A stretch of DNA of 60,140 nucleotides from the NCBI GenBank assembly GCA_900769075.1, contig CAAGFE010000093.1, forward strand, positions 1 through 60,140, written 5' to 3'. Made by a program: the position numbers and the translations under genes. Positions within the stretch are counted from its first letter, which is position 1. Every line of letters starts with the position of its first letter. Below, piece after piece: positions 1 through 7,849 of this stretch. This stretch comes from Clostridia bacterium (lineage in GTDB: Bacteria > Bacillota > Clostridia > Christensenellales > Aristaeellaceae). A model generated the notes under the pieces. The model ran no database searches. It saw only the letters and a list, made by a program, of their open reading frames with translations, and was not told where the DNA came from.

Positions 1-116
1 ATGCTTGCATTTGCCGAGCGTAGCCGTCACTGAGCTATGCTCAGTGATGGCCGATCGACCAGTGACCGAGCGCATATCTCAAAAAAGTGGCCTCTGGCCA
101 CTTTTTTGACACGCTG
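1..116. repeat. Hairpin-rich intergenic element, cut by window edge
   Basis: No gene is visible in bases 1-160. The stretch holds two strong stem-loops: 23-35 pairs with 39-51 (13 pairs, one G-T) and 81-92 pairs perfectly with 96-107. On the minus strand the second hairpin follows the terminator of the GH94 gene through a short joint reading GCGTGTC. A near-identical joint and hairpin occur at 45294-45328, so this is a dispersed element. Its other end lies outside the window. Confidence 0.5.
81..107 (-). terminator. Perfect 12-bp hairpin with flanking A and T runs, bidirectional
   Basis: AAAAAAGTGGCC pairs with GGCCACTTTTTT across a 3-nt loop. The arms supply a U tract in either direction, so it can end transcription of the GH94 gene on the minus strand. 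It may belong to the dispersed element and not to the gene. Confidence 0.6.
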
Positions 117-119
117 AAA

Positions 120-144
120 GGACTGCCGCATACTGCAGCAGTCC
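120..144 (-). terminator. Hairpin directly after the GH94 stop codon
   Basis: GGACTGC (120-126) pairs with GCAGTCC (138-144), with three more inner pairs after a mismatch. On the minus strand it is followed by CTTTC, a weak U tract. It is the hairpin nearest the stop codon at 161. Confidence 0.5.
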
Positions 145-160
145 TTTTCTGTCCCCTTGA

Positions 161-2554
161 TTACATCACAACGGTGATCTGGCAGCCGTCGGTCAGCACG
201 TCGTCGGTCAGCAAGGCGGAAACCTCGCTGCCGTTCACCAGCACCTTCTGCACGCCGCCCTCGTGGTGGGCCTTGTTGTCCACGGTGATGTGGAGCCGCT
301 TGCCGCGGAAGGTCTTGTCCATGGTGAAGCCATCCCATTCGGCGGGAATGGCAGGGCTGATGACCAGACCATCGGGGGTGGGGCGCAAGCCGCAGATGCC
401 CTCCACGCAGCCCACCATCACGGTGGAGGCGGTGCCGGTCAGCCAATGCACATGGGCGCGGCCCGGCTGGGGCGACTCGTGTCCCTCGATGAACTGGCTG
501 TGGACGTAGGGCTCCACCTCGCGCAGCTCGGCGCGGTCGTTGTAGGCCGCCGGGCAGGACTCGGTGAAGTACTCAAAGGCGCGTCCGCCGTGGCCCAGCA
601 GCGCTTCGGCCAGGATCGCCCAGCCCTGGGGCTGGCAGAAGATGCCGCCGTTCTCCTTGGTGGTGGGGTTGAAGAGCTTCATCAGCGCCCCGTCGAAGTA
701 GTGCTCCTTGTAGCAGGGGCCCATGACCTCCACGCCCCAGGGGGTGTTGAGCTGGTCATAGACGGTCTGCATGGAGATTTCGGCCTGCTCGGGGGTGGAC
801 AGGCGGGAAATCACGCCCCAGCACTGGGGATTCATCCACATCGCGCCCTCGGGGTCGTTCTTGGAGCCGATGATCGCGCCTTCCTCGGAGTAGCCGCGGC
901 GGAAACGGTCGTCCTCCCAGAAGTGGCGGTTGATCAGCCGTTTCTGCTCCTCGCCCTTTTCGCGCAGGTAGGTGCGGTATTCGGCGTTTTCGGGGGTGTC
1001 GGGCATCAATTCGTCCAGCACGCGGGTGGCGTAGTACAGCTGCATGGCGACGAAGGAGGATTCACCCGCCGCGCCCAGGCGGAGACAGTCGTTCCAGTCG
1101 GCGTGGAGGCCGGCGGGCATGCCGTGGGCGCCCAGGTGATGCATGGAGAAGTCGATGGCCCGCTTGAGGTGATCCAGCACGGTGCCCTCGTCCTTGTCGG
1201 CGTAGGGGATGACCTCGTCCAGGAAGGCCTTGTTGCCGGTTTCAGCCACGTACTTGTACACCGTGGGGAAGAGCCACAGCGCGTCGTCGGCACGGTAATG
1301 GGGGTGCCCGGTGGCGCGGACGTAGCTCTCGTCCTCGGGGGTATCCTCATGGCCCGCGTTGTGGTCGAACTTCACCAGGGGCAGTCCGCCGCCGTGGTGC
1401 ACCTGGGCGCTGAGCATGAACACCAGGCGCTCCTTGGCCATTTCGGGGTCGAGGTGGATGATGCCCTGGATATCCTGCACGGTGTCGCGGTAGCCCAGGC
1501 CGTTGCGCTGACCGCAGTAGATCAGGCTGGCGGCGCGGCTCCACACGAAGGTGGTGAAGCACTGGAAGGCGTTCCAGGTGTTGAGCATGGTGTTGAAGTT
1601 GGCGTCGGGGGTGTTGACCACCAGGGCGGACAGCTTGCCGTGCCAGTAGGCGATGAGCTCCTTCAGCTCGCCCTCGACAGTCTTTTCCACATCCGCATAG
1701 CGGTCGATGATGGCCCGGGCGGCAGAGGGCGCCTTCTGCATCAGCAGGAAGGCGATGGTCTTGCTCTCGCCGGGCTGGAGCACCAGCTGGGCGTGGAGCG
1801 AGCCGCAGGGGTTGCCGTTGAAATTCAGCTGATTGCCCAGATCGCCGTCGATGACCGCCTGGGGATTGCGGAAGCGGTTCACGCCCAGGAATTTTTCGCG
1901 CCGCCCGCAGTAGCTCTTCACCGGTGCGCCCGTCAGCGCAAAGACGCGCTCGCGTCCGTTTTCGCCCTTTTCGTTCACGCCGCAGAACCGGTTGATGTGC
2001 TGTACGATGCAGTCGCCATGAAAGGTTGTGTTGGTGATGAACTGGGTATACTGGAGGTTGACCAGATCCTGCTCGTAGTTGCTCTCGTTGGTCAATTCGC
2101 AGTAGGACATGGCGGAGATGGTGCGCACCCGGTCGGAGGTGTTGGTGACCTTCACGCGCCAGACCTCGTGGGTGGCGTTCATGGGCACATAGTAGAGCAC
2201 GGCGGATCGGATGCCCGCGTACTCGCTCTCGATCTCCGTGTAGGAGGTGCCGTGGCGGGTGATGGTTTTGTACTGGTCGAGGGGCTTTTCCACCGGCCGC
2301 CAGGAGGCGGACCAGTAATCGCCGTTTTCGTCGTCCCGCAGGTAGACGTAGCGGCCCGGCTCGTCAAACTGGTTGAAGGTGTAGCGCAGGATGCGGCCGT
2401 TCGCGCCGGACTTGACGAAGGAATAGCCGCCGGCGTTCTGGGTTACGATGGCGCCGTATTCCGGGCTGCCCAGGTAGTTCGCCCAGGCCATGGGCGTGCG
2501 CGGGTCGGTGATGACGTACTCCCGCGCCTGGTCGTTGAAATAGCCATACTGCAT
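161..2554 (-). CDS. Cellobiose phosphorylase-type GH94 glycoside phosphorylase
   Basis: Cytoplasmic enzyme of family GH94, expected to split a beta-1,4-linked disaccharide with phosphate into glucose 1-phosphate and a free sugar; cellobiose is the best guess. The N-terminus (YGYFNDQAREYVITDPRTP) and the catalytic loop HADWNDCLRLG match characterised clostridial cellobiose phosphorylases. The catalytic acid should be the Asp of WND, about residue 489. About 797 residues is normal for the family. Two ATGs lie six bases apart; the one at 2554 sits 8 nt from GGAGG while that at 2560 is only 2 nt away, so 2554 was chosen. No signal peptide. Monocistronic, with its own promoter and a LacI-like operator. 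Cellodextrin or chitobiose phosphorylase activity cannot be excluded. Confidence 0.9.
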   Translation of the reverse strand: MQYGYFNDQAREYVITDPRTPMAWANYLGSPEYGAIVTQNAGGYSFVKSGANGRILRYTFNQFDEPGRYVYLRDDENGDYWSASWRPVEKPLDQYKTITRHGTSYTEIESEYAGIRSAVLYYVPMNATHEVWRVKVTNTSDRVRTISAMSYCELTNESNYEQDLVNLQYTQFITNTTFHGDCIVQHINRFCGVNEKGENGRERVFALTGAPVKSYCGRREKFLGVNRFRNPQAVIDGDLGNQLNFNGNPCGSLHAQLVLQPGESKTIAFLLMQKAPSAARAIIDRYADVEKTVEGELKELIAYWHGKLSALVVNTPDANFNTMLNTWNAFQCFTTFVWSRAASLIYCGQRNGLGYRDTVQDIQGIIHLDPEMAKERLVFMLSAQVHHGGGLPLVKFDHNAGHEDTPEDESYVRATGHPHYRADDALWLFPTVYKYVAETGNKAFLDEVIPYADKDEGTVLDHLKRAIDFSMHHLGAHGMPAGLHADWNDCLRLGAAGESSFVAMQLYYATRVLDELMPDTPENAEYRTYLREKGEEQKRLINRHFWEDDRFRRGYSEEGAIIGSKNDPEGAMWMNPQCWGVISRLSTPEQAEISMQTVYDQLNTPWGVEVMGPCYKEHYFDGALMKLFNPTTKENGGIFCQPQGWAILAEALLGHGGRAFEYFTESCPAAYNDRAELREVEPYVHSQFIEGHESPQPGRAHVHWLTGTASTVMVGCVEGICGLRPTPDGLVISPAIPAEWDGFTMDKTFRGKRLHITVDNKAHHEGGVQKVLVNGSEVSALLTDDVLTDGCQITVVM

Positions 2555-2592
2555 GGTCATTTCCTCCTTTGAATGGGGGGAACCCCGGTTCT

Positions 2593-2602
2593 AAAACGTT
2601 TT
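2593..2602 (-). promoter_or_regulatory. Possible LacI-family operator in the GH94 leader
   Basis: AAAACGTTTT is a perfect palindrome centred on CG, typical of LacI/CcpA-family operators. It lies about 50 bp downstream of the GH94 -10 box, where a bound repressor could block elongation. No regulator gene is adjacent. Confidence 0.35.
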
Positions 2603-2650
2603 CGGACATGCGCATACATTCCCTCTCCCGGAACGATGTGCTTCTTTTGC

Positions 2651-2679
2651 ATTGTAGCATAGATTCCGCCGGATTTCAA
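2651..2679 (-). promoter_or_regulatory. Sigma-A promoter of the GH94 gene
   Basis: On the minus strand TTGAAA (2674-2679), a 17-nt spacer and TACAAT (2651-2656). It predicts an approximately 85-nt leader. Confidence 0.7.
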
Positions 2680-2741
2680 TGCGTTTCCCAGTGTCCGGGG
2701 GAGAATTTTCCGCGAATATATGTTAATTTCTTAACATTCCC

Positions 2742-2770
2742 TTTACGAAGCAGAACCGGTCATGTATAAT
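2742..2770 (+). promoter_or_regulatory. Sigma-A promoter of the nicotinamidase-pncB pair
   Basis: TTTACG, 17-nt spacer, TATAAT. It predicts a leader of about 30 nt ahead of the GGAGG and ATG of the nicotinamidase gene. Confidence 0.7.
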
Positions 2771-2805
2771 GGAAGCAATCATGAAAAACAGGAGGATCGC
2801 CTGGG

Positions 2806-3324
2806 ATGAAATGCTTGATTGTGGTGGATTATCAGGTGGACTTTGTATCCGGGAGCCTGGGGAATGCCGACGCTGCCGCGCTGGACGCGGGCATCGCTGC
2901 CCGCATCCGCCTGGCCCGGGAGCACGGCGAGGACGTGATCTTCACCCTGGACACCCACGAGGAAAACTACCTGGATACCCAGGAGGGCAAGCGCCTGCCC
3001 GTGCCCCACTGCATTCGGGGAACGGCGGGTCACGGCCTGTACGGCGCGGTGGCCGGTGAACGCCGGGCGGAGGACGCGGTGTTCTGCAAGGACACCTTTG
3101 GCTCCCGGGCGCTGCTGACGTACCTGCGGGAGAAGGGCTACGACGCGGTGGAGCTGTGCGGCGTGGTGACGAACATCTGCGTCATCTCCAACGCGGTGAT
3201 CGCCAAGGCAGCGCTGCCCGAGGCGAACATCCGCGTCAACGCGGCCCTGTGTGCTTCCAATGATCCTTCGCTGCATCGCAAGGCCCTGGACGTGATGGCT
3301 TCCTTCCAGATCGACATCATCTGA
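2806..3324 (+). CDS. pncA: Nicotinamidase (isochorismatase-like cysteine hydrolase)
   Basis: Converts nicotinamide to nicotinate for NAD salvage. The 172-residue protein shows the family triad: Asp8 in VVDYQVDF, Lys95 in FCKDTFGS and the nucleophile Cys125 in VTNICV. Asp49 and His51 in DTHEENY match metal ligands of nicotinamidases. GGAGG lies 10 nt before the ATG. The next gene, 18 nt downstream, encodes the enzyme that uses nicotinate, which strongly supports this substrate within a broad superfamily. Confidence 0.85.
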   Translation: MKCLIVVDYQVDFVSGSLGNADAAALDAGIAARIRLAREHGEDVIFTLDTHEENYLDTQEGKRLPVPHCIRGTAGHGLYGAVAGERRAEDAVFCKDTFGSRALLTYLREKGYDAVELCGVVTNICVISNAVIAKAALPEANIRVNAALCASNDPSLHRKALDVMASFQIDII

Positions 3325-3342
3325 CAAGGAGAAAGGACGCAT

Positions 3343-4803
3343 ATGGCTGAACGCAATCTTTCCATGCTCTTTGACTTCTATGAGGCCACGATGGGCAACG
3401 GCTATTTCCGAACCGGCATCTACAAGAAAAACGTGGTGTTCGACGTGTTCTTCCGCACCGTGCCCGACGGCGGCGGTTTTGCCATCGCGGCGGGCCTGGA
3501 GCAGGTGGTCGAGTACATCCGCCAGCTCCATTTCTCCGAGGAGGACATCGAATACCTGCGGGGGAAGGGCCAGTTTGACGAGGGCTTCCTGGATTATCTG
3601 CGCCATTTCCGCTTCACCGGCGATGTGTATGCCGTACCGGAGGGCACGCCCGTTTTCCCCAACGAGCCCATCCTCACCGTGAAGGCGCCCGCCATCGAGG
3701 CGCAGCTGATCGAAACCTATGTCCTGCTGGCGATCAATCACCAGTCGCTGATTGCCACCAAGGCCAACCGGATCGTCCGGGCCAGCCAGGGGCGCACGGT
3801 GCTGGAGTTTGGCTCCCGCCGGGCCCAGGGCGCGGACGGGGCGATCATCGGCGCACGGGCGGCCTATATCGGCGGTGTGGACGGCACGGCCTGTACCCTC
3901 ACCGATGTGCTCTACGGCGTGCCCGCGGGTGGGACCATGGCCCATGCCTGGGTGCAGATGTTTGACTCGGAATACGAGGCCTTCCGCACCTACTGCGAGA
4001 TGTATCCCAACAACGCCACCCTCCTGGTGGATACCTACGACACGCTGAAATCCGGCGTGCCCAACGCCATCCGTGCCTTCAGGGAGGTGCTGCTGCCCAA
4101 GGGGATCACCAACTGCGCCATCCGCCTGGATTCCGGCGACATTTCCTACCTGTCCAAGCAGGCCCGCAAAATGCTGGACGAAGCCGGGCTGCCCAATTGC
4201 CGGATCACCGCGTCCAACAGCCTGGATGAGTACCTCATCCGCGACCTGATGATGCAGGGCGCACAGGTGGATACCTTCGGCGTGGGCGAAAGGATGATCA
4301 CCAGCAAGTCCACCCCGGTGTTCGGGGGCGTATACAAGCTGGTCGCGGTGGAGGAAGCCGACGGCACCATCGTGCCGAAGATCAAGGTGAGCGAGAACGT
4401 GGCGAAGATCACCAACCCCCACTTCAAGCGCCTGTACCGCCTGTACGACCGGGAGAGCGGCAAGGCCATCGCCGATGAGCTGACATTGCGGGACGAAACC
4501 ATCGACGAAACCCAGCCCCACACCATCTTTGACCCCGCCGCCACCTGGAAAACCAAGGAGCTGACGAACTTCACCGTCCGGGAACTGCAGTTGCCGGTGT
4601 TCCAGGGGGGCGAGCTGGTCTACGCGCTGCCCAGCCTGCGGGAGATCCGCAGCTACTGCAAGCAGCAGATCGCTACCCTGTGGGACGAGGTCAAGCGCTT
4701 TGAGAATCCCCATACCTATTATGTGGACCTCTCCCGGAAGCTGTGGGACTGCAAACGCTCCCTGCTGGAAGCCGCCAAGCAGCCTGCGGAACGGGCGCAT
4801 TGA
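3343..4803 (+). CDS. pncB: Nicotinate phosphoribosyltransferase
   Basis: Joins nicotinate to PRPP, with ATP hydrolysis, to give nicotinate mononucleotide in the Preiss-Handler NAD pathway. The 486-residue protein carries the family phosphate-binding motif EFGSRRAQG near residue 160 and the motif GGTMAHAW, whose His201 fits the autophosphorylated histidine of the family. It is preceded by AAGGAG and co-transcribed with the nicotinamidase, so the pair recycles nicotinamide. No key residue appears to be missing. Confidence 0.9.
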   Translation: MAERNLSMLFDFYEATMGNGYFRTGIYKKNVVFDVFFRTVPDGGGFAIAAGLEQVVEYIRQLHFSEEDIEYLRGKGQFDEGFLDYLRHFRFTGDVYAVPEGTPVFPNEPILTVKAPAIEAQLIETYVLLAINHQSLIATKANRIVRASQGRTVLEFGSRRAQGADGAIIGARAAYIGGVDGTACTLTDVLYGVPAGGTMAHAWVQMFDSEYEAFRTYCEMYPNNATLLVDTYDTLKSGVPNAIRAFREVLLPKGITNCAIRLDSGDISYLSKQARKMLDEAGLPNCRITASNSLDEYLIRDLMMQGAQVDTFGVGERMITSKSTPVFGGVYKLVAVEEADGTIVPKIKVSENVAKITNPHFKRLYRLYDRESGKAIADELTLRDETIDETQPHTIFDPAATWKTKELTNFTVRELQLPVFQGGELVYALPSLREIRSYCKQQIATLWDEVKRFENPHTYYVDLSRKLWDCKRSLLEAAKQPAERAH

Positions 4804-4851
4804 CAGACAACAGGCAATTATGGGTAGATACGCATACAAGGACGGATACAA

Positions 4852-5472
4852 GTGATGAAGAAAACATGGACCGCATGGATGGGAATGATGCTGGCGCTGA
4901 TGAAGCTATTTGCGGCGGCGGGCGCGGAGGTGTTCACCGCGGGAGATTTCCAGTACAGGCTGCTGGAGAACGGGACAGCGGAAATTACACGCTATGCCGG
5001 GCAGGCAGCGTCGCTGGAGATTCCGGCCAAGCTGGATGGAAAGACCGTAACGAGCATCGGGGACAGGGCGTTCTATGGATGCCGCACGTTGACCAGCGTT
5101 TCCTTGCCGGACAGCGTGATCAGCATCGGTACGAATCCGTTCAGGTACTGTGGTGCGCTGCAGAAGATCCAGGTTTCCGCAAAGAACCCGGCGCTGACGG
5201 TGAAGGACGGGCAGGAGATGATCTGCTATCCATGCGGCCTGAAGAATACAAAGAGCGCGGGATATGCTGTTCCGCAGGGCACCAGAGCAATCCGGGACAA
5301 TGCGTTTTCCTCCTGCGGCGACCTGGCCTTTATCACCCTGCCCGAGGGCGTGACGAGCATCGGGGAAGAAGCGTTTGAAGAATGCTTCAGCCTGTGGATG
5401 ACCGTCGCTCCCGGCTCGTATGCGGGGCAGTATGCCATGGAGCACGGCATTTCTGTCGAGTATATGTCATGA
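4852..5472 (+). CDS. Secreted BspA-type leucine-rich-repeat protein
   Basis: A 206-residue exported protein with a signal peptide (positive residues, hydrophobic stretch, likely cleavage after AAAGA). The mature part has LRR_5/BspA-like repeats, for example KTVTSIGDRAFYGC with SLPDSVISIG, and AIRDNAFSSC with TLPEGVTSIGEEAFEEC. Such domains mediate surface or protein contacts; no enzyme motif is present. Translation may start at GTG 4852 (9 nt after AAGGA) or ATG 4855. A possible TTGACA box overlaps the pncB stop codon. The ligand is unknown. Confidence 0.75.
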   Translation: MMKKTWTAWMGMMLALMKLFAAAGAEVFTAGDFQYRLLENGTAEITRYAGQAASLEIPAKLDGKTVTSIGDRAFYGCRTLTSVSLPDSVISIGTNPFRYCGALQKIQVSAKNPALTVKDGQEMICYPCGLKNTKSAGYAVPQGTRAIRDNAFSSCGDLAFITLPEGVTSIGEEAFEECFSLWMTVAPGSYAGQYAMEHGISVEYMS

Positions 5473-5480
5473 TACAACCA

Positions 5481-5513
5481 AACGCTCCGGAAGCGGCATG
5501 CTCCCGGAGCGTT
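5481..5513 (+). terminator. Hairpin after the LRR gene, duplicated at 5702
   Basis: AACGCTCCGG pairs with CCGGAGCGTT (10 bp). No U run follows directly; a short A-rich stretch comes 10 nt later. The identical 33-bp sequence recurs at 5702-5734. Confidence 0.5.
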
Positions 5514-5734
5514 CAGACCATCAAAAAAGCCCGCAACCGCGAATTTTCTGCCATAAGGCAGAGAATATTCGCTTGCTTCGTTGACTGCACCTGCAAATTT
5601 CGGTCATTTACGTCCGTGTAAACTCCCTCATTGGCAGGTTTGTCGCCTTGCCTTGCAGCCTTTTTTATAGCCTGCAAATCATCGACTTTGTCGATGATTT
5701 GAACGCTCCGGAAGCGGCATGCTCCCGGAGCGTT
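5481..5734. repeat. 188-bp gene-free segment between two exact 33-bp hairpin copies
   Basis: Bases 5481-5513 and 5702-5734 are identical and self-complementary. The enclosed 5514-5701 has no coding sequence. It holds a perfect 11-bp stem with a 3-nt loop (5676-5686 with 5690-5700) and a smaller hairpin around TTCTGCC-ATAA-GGCAGA near 5546. The layout matches the one at 45256-45547: a terminator-like hairpin, cargo with stem-loops, then the same hairpin again. Confidence 0.6.
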
Positions 5735-5767
5735 CCATATGGAGGAGAACCTTTCGGCGGGCTGAAA

Positions 5768-6940
5768 TCAGTCAACGATCAGATCCATCCCATTGGGGGC
5801 GAGGGTGTACTTGCTCTTGGAGCCGCCCTCGCCCTGCTGGCCGAACTTGCTGATGCCCGCAGAGAGCAGCGTGCCGTCCTCCAGCATGGCGATGCAGAAC
5901 AGGCTGCCGCCCTGCACCAGCACCACGTCAGCATCCCAGGCCTTGCCGGGCAGCACGCCCTCGGTGGAGGAGGAGCGGAAGCCCTGGCCCAGCTGACCGT
6001 AGCTGTTGTTGCCCCAGGACCAGAGGGAGCCGTCTGACAAAATGGCATAGGTCTGGGAGGAATAGGCCGCCACATAGGTGACCGGCAGGGGGAGGGGAAC
6101 CGCCTGGGGCGTTTTCGCATCCTTGCCCTTGGTGTCGTAGCCGCACTGGTGGAAATCATTGCGGCCCCAGGTCCAGAGGGTGCCGGCGGTATCCAGCAGC
6201 ACGATGCTGGCACCGCAGGCGTCAATGTAAGCGATGTCGATGTCCCCGGTGTCGATCCTGACGGGGGTTTTCTGGGGCTCGGCGGTGCCGGGCAGGAGGT
6301 TGTGGTGTTCATTGTCGCCCCAGCCCCAGAGCTGTCCATCCGCATCCAGGGCGAGGGAAAACTTGCCCCCGCAGGCAATCTGCACGATGTTCGTAAGCGG
6401 CAGCAGATAGGGCTCCTGCACATGCTGGCGCTTGCCGTTGCCCACCTGATATTCGCTGTTGCGGCCCCAGGCGTAGACCTGCCCGTCCTCGGTCAGGAGC
6501 ATCGCGTGGCCGAAGCCGGTGGCCATGGCGACGGGCCTGCAGTCGGGCAGGCTGATTTTCACATGGGTGGAATAGCTGCCGGAGCGAACGGTCAGGGGCA
6601 GGTAGGAATTGTTGCCCGCGCCCCACAGGGAGCCGTCCTCCATCCACATGAAGGAATAATCGGAGGCGGTGACCACGTCGCGCAGCAGGGATACGTCCAG
6701 ATCCGGGTTCTTGGTCTTGAACTCCACCACCTCGAAGCTCTGGCGGAGATGCCCCTTGCCCAGCTGACCGAACTGATTGTCCCCCCACACCCGCAGCACC
6801 CCTTCGGTATCCCGGGTGTAGACAAAGCTGCCGCCCACAGCCAGCATGACATTGCGGCCATCGGCAGTTTCGTAGGTGACGGCGCAGGCGGAAGAAACCG
6901 CCATGGACAGCAGGAGCAGCAGGGCAAGCAGCTTTTTCAT
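5768..6940 (-). CDS. Secreted RCC1-repeat beta-propeller protein
   Basis: A 390-residue exported protein: signal peptide MKKLLALLLLLSMAVSSACA, then seven RCC1 repeats recognisable by LRVWGDNQFGQLG, LWGAGNNSY, VYAWGRNSEYQVG, LWGWGDNEHHN, LWTWGRNDFHQCG, LWSWGNNSYGQLG and LLSAGISKFGQQG. Seven repeats would close one seven-bladed propeller. The start at 6940 has AAGGAGG 7 nt upstream and overlaps the stop of the previous gene as ATGA. Bacterial RCC1 proteins are mostly uncharacterised, so only a binding role is inferred. Last gene of a three-gene operon. Confidence 0.8.
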   Translation of the reverse strand: MKKLLALLLLLSMAVSSACAVTYETADGRNVMLAVGGSFVYTRDTEGVLRVWGDNQFGQLGKGHLRQSFEVVEFKTKNPDLDVSLLRDVVTASDYSFMWMEDGSLWGAGNNSYLPLTVRSGSYSTHVKISLPDCRPVAMATGFGHAMLLTEDGQVYAWGRNSEYQVGNGKRQHVQEPYLLPLTNIVQIACGGKFSLALDADGQLWGWGDNEHHNLLPGTAEPQKTPVRIDTGDIDIAYIDACGASIVLLDTAGTLWTWGRNDFHQCGYDTKGKDAKTPQAVPLPLPVTYVAAYSSQTYAILSDGSLWSWGNNSYGQLGQGFRSSSTEGVLPGKAWDADVVLVQGGSLFCIAMLEDGTLLSAGISKFGQQGEGGSKSKYTLAPNGMDLIVD

Positions 6941-7848
6941 CGGAGGTCCTCCTTGCGGATACGGCGGCAGAGCACGAAGCCGAGCTCCAGAATCGACAGC
7001 AGCATGGCGGCATAAACCAGCAGCTTGGGCAGATTGGTCTTGTCCAGGGCGAAGATGGTGCCGATGCACAATCCGATGCCGGCGGCAAAGGCGACGGCGT
7101 CCACGAGAATGGCCTTTGCGGGGAGCCCCTTCCGCACGCCGCGCACCAGCAGGCAGATCAGCTCAATGCCCAGGGTGAAGGCCAGGCCGAGATGGGTCAC
7201 CCGGGCGAACACAAGGACGTAGAGGGCCTCGTCGCACCGGAGGGATTCGGGGAGAATCTGCACCAGGCACCACAGGGCCAGCGCATACTGGGCCAGCGTG
7301 CCGGGCTTGCGGGCTTTCTTCCGCAGGAAGAGCAGACAGACCAGCAGCAGGGCGGTGAGCCCGGCTTCCAGCCAGCATACGCAGACCTCGCTGCCCATGA
7401 AATCCCCGTAGCCCTGACCGGAAATCGGCTCCAGCGCCCGGGCCAGGACATAGAGCGCCAGGGCGGGCAGGGCTGCCGCATCCAGGAGGGCAGTGGCCGG
7501 GGCCCTGGTCAGCGCGGCAGCGATGGGCGCAGCCAGCAGCAGCCCGGCGACAAAGCCCATGACATTCATGCTGCCCAGAGTGGGGTCGAAGAAGGGCGCG
7601 ATGCCGCGGAAGTTCCCCATCTCATCCAGGAACACATCGTACCAGCAGACGGCGCAGTAAACGGCGCGCCCGATGAAAGCGCCCAGCAAAGCCGCCAGCA
7701 CACCGTACAGGCAAATGTGCAGCGGATGCAAGCCCCTCCTGCGGGCAAGAAATGCGCCCGCGCCGATGGTCAGCGCCGCCAGGAGCGCCATCAGCGGGCC
7801 GTAGAGGAGCAGGGAGGTGTCACCCAGATAAAGCGGATCGTACATCAT
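6937..7848 (-). CDS. Polytopic membrane protein resembling a degenerate Lgt
   Basis: A 303-residue integral membrane protein with about seven hydrophobic segments. Its order of motifs follows prolipoprotein diacylglyceryl transferase: LLYGPLMALLAA near the start, LLGAFIGRAVYC, then KPGTLAQYALALWCLVQILPE near the end. Two signatures are altered: the usual HGG region reads MNVMGFVAG, and the GRIGNF-type arginine region reads ARALEPI. It may therefore be a paralogue without transferase activity. It starts 1 nt after the glycosidase gene and overlaps the RCC1 gene by 4 nt. Confidence 0.5.
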   Translation of the reverse strand: MMYDPLYLGDTSLLLYGPLMALLAALTIGAGAFLARRRGLHPLHICLYGVLAALLGAFIGRAVYCAVCWYDVFLDEMGNFRGIAPFFDPTLGSMNVMGFVAGLLLAAPIAAALTRAPATALLDAAALPALALYVLARALEPISGQGYGDFMGSEVCVCWLEAGLTALLLVCLLFLRKKARKPGTLAQYALALWCLVQILPESLRCDEALYVLVFARVTHLGLAFTLGIELICLLVRGVRKGLPAKAILVDAVAFAAGIGLCIGTIFALDKTNLPKLLVYAAMLLSILELGFVLCRRIRKEDLR

Positions 7849-7849
7849 G

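Noticed and set aside
263..2572. Long open frame on the plus strand opposite the GH94 gene
   Set aside because: It has no family motif, no ribosome site and a composition (Gly/Val/His/Ala) typical of antisense frames in GC-rich DNA.
5768..7069. N-terminally longer form of the RCC1 protein
   Set aside because: The extra 43 residues overlap the Lgt-like gene and would bury the signal peptide; ATG 6940 has AAGGAGG and an ATGA junction.
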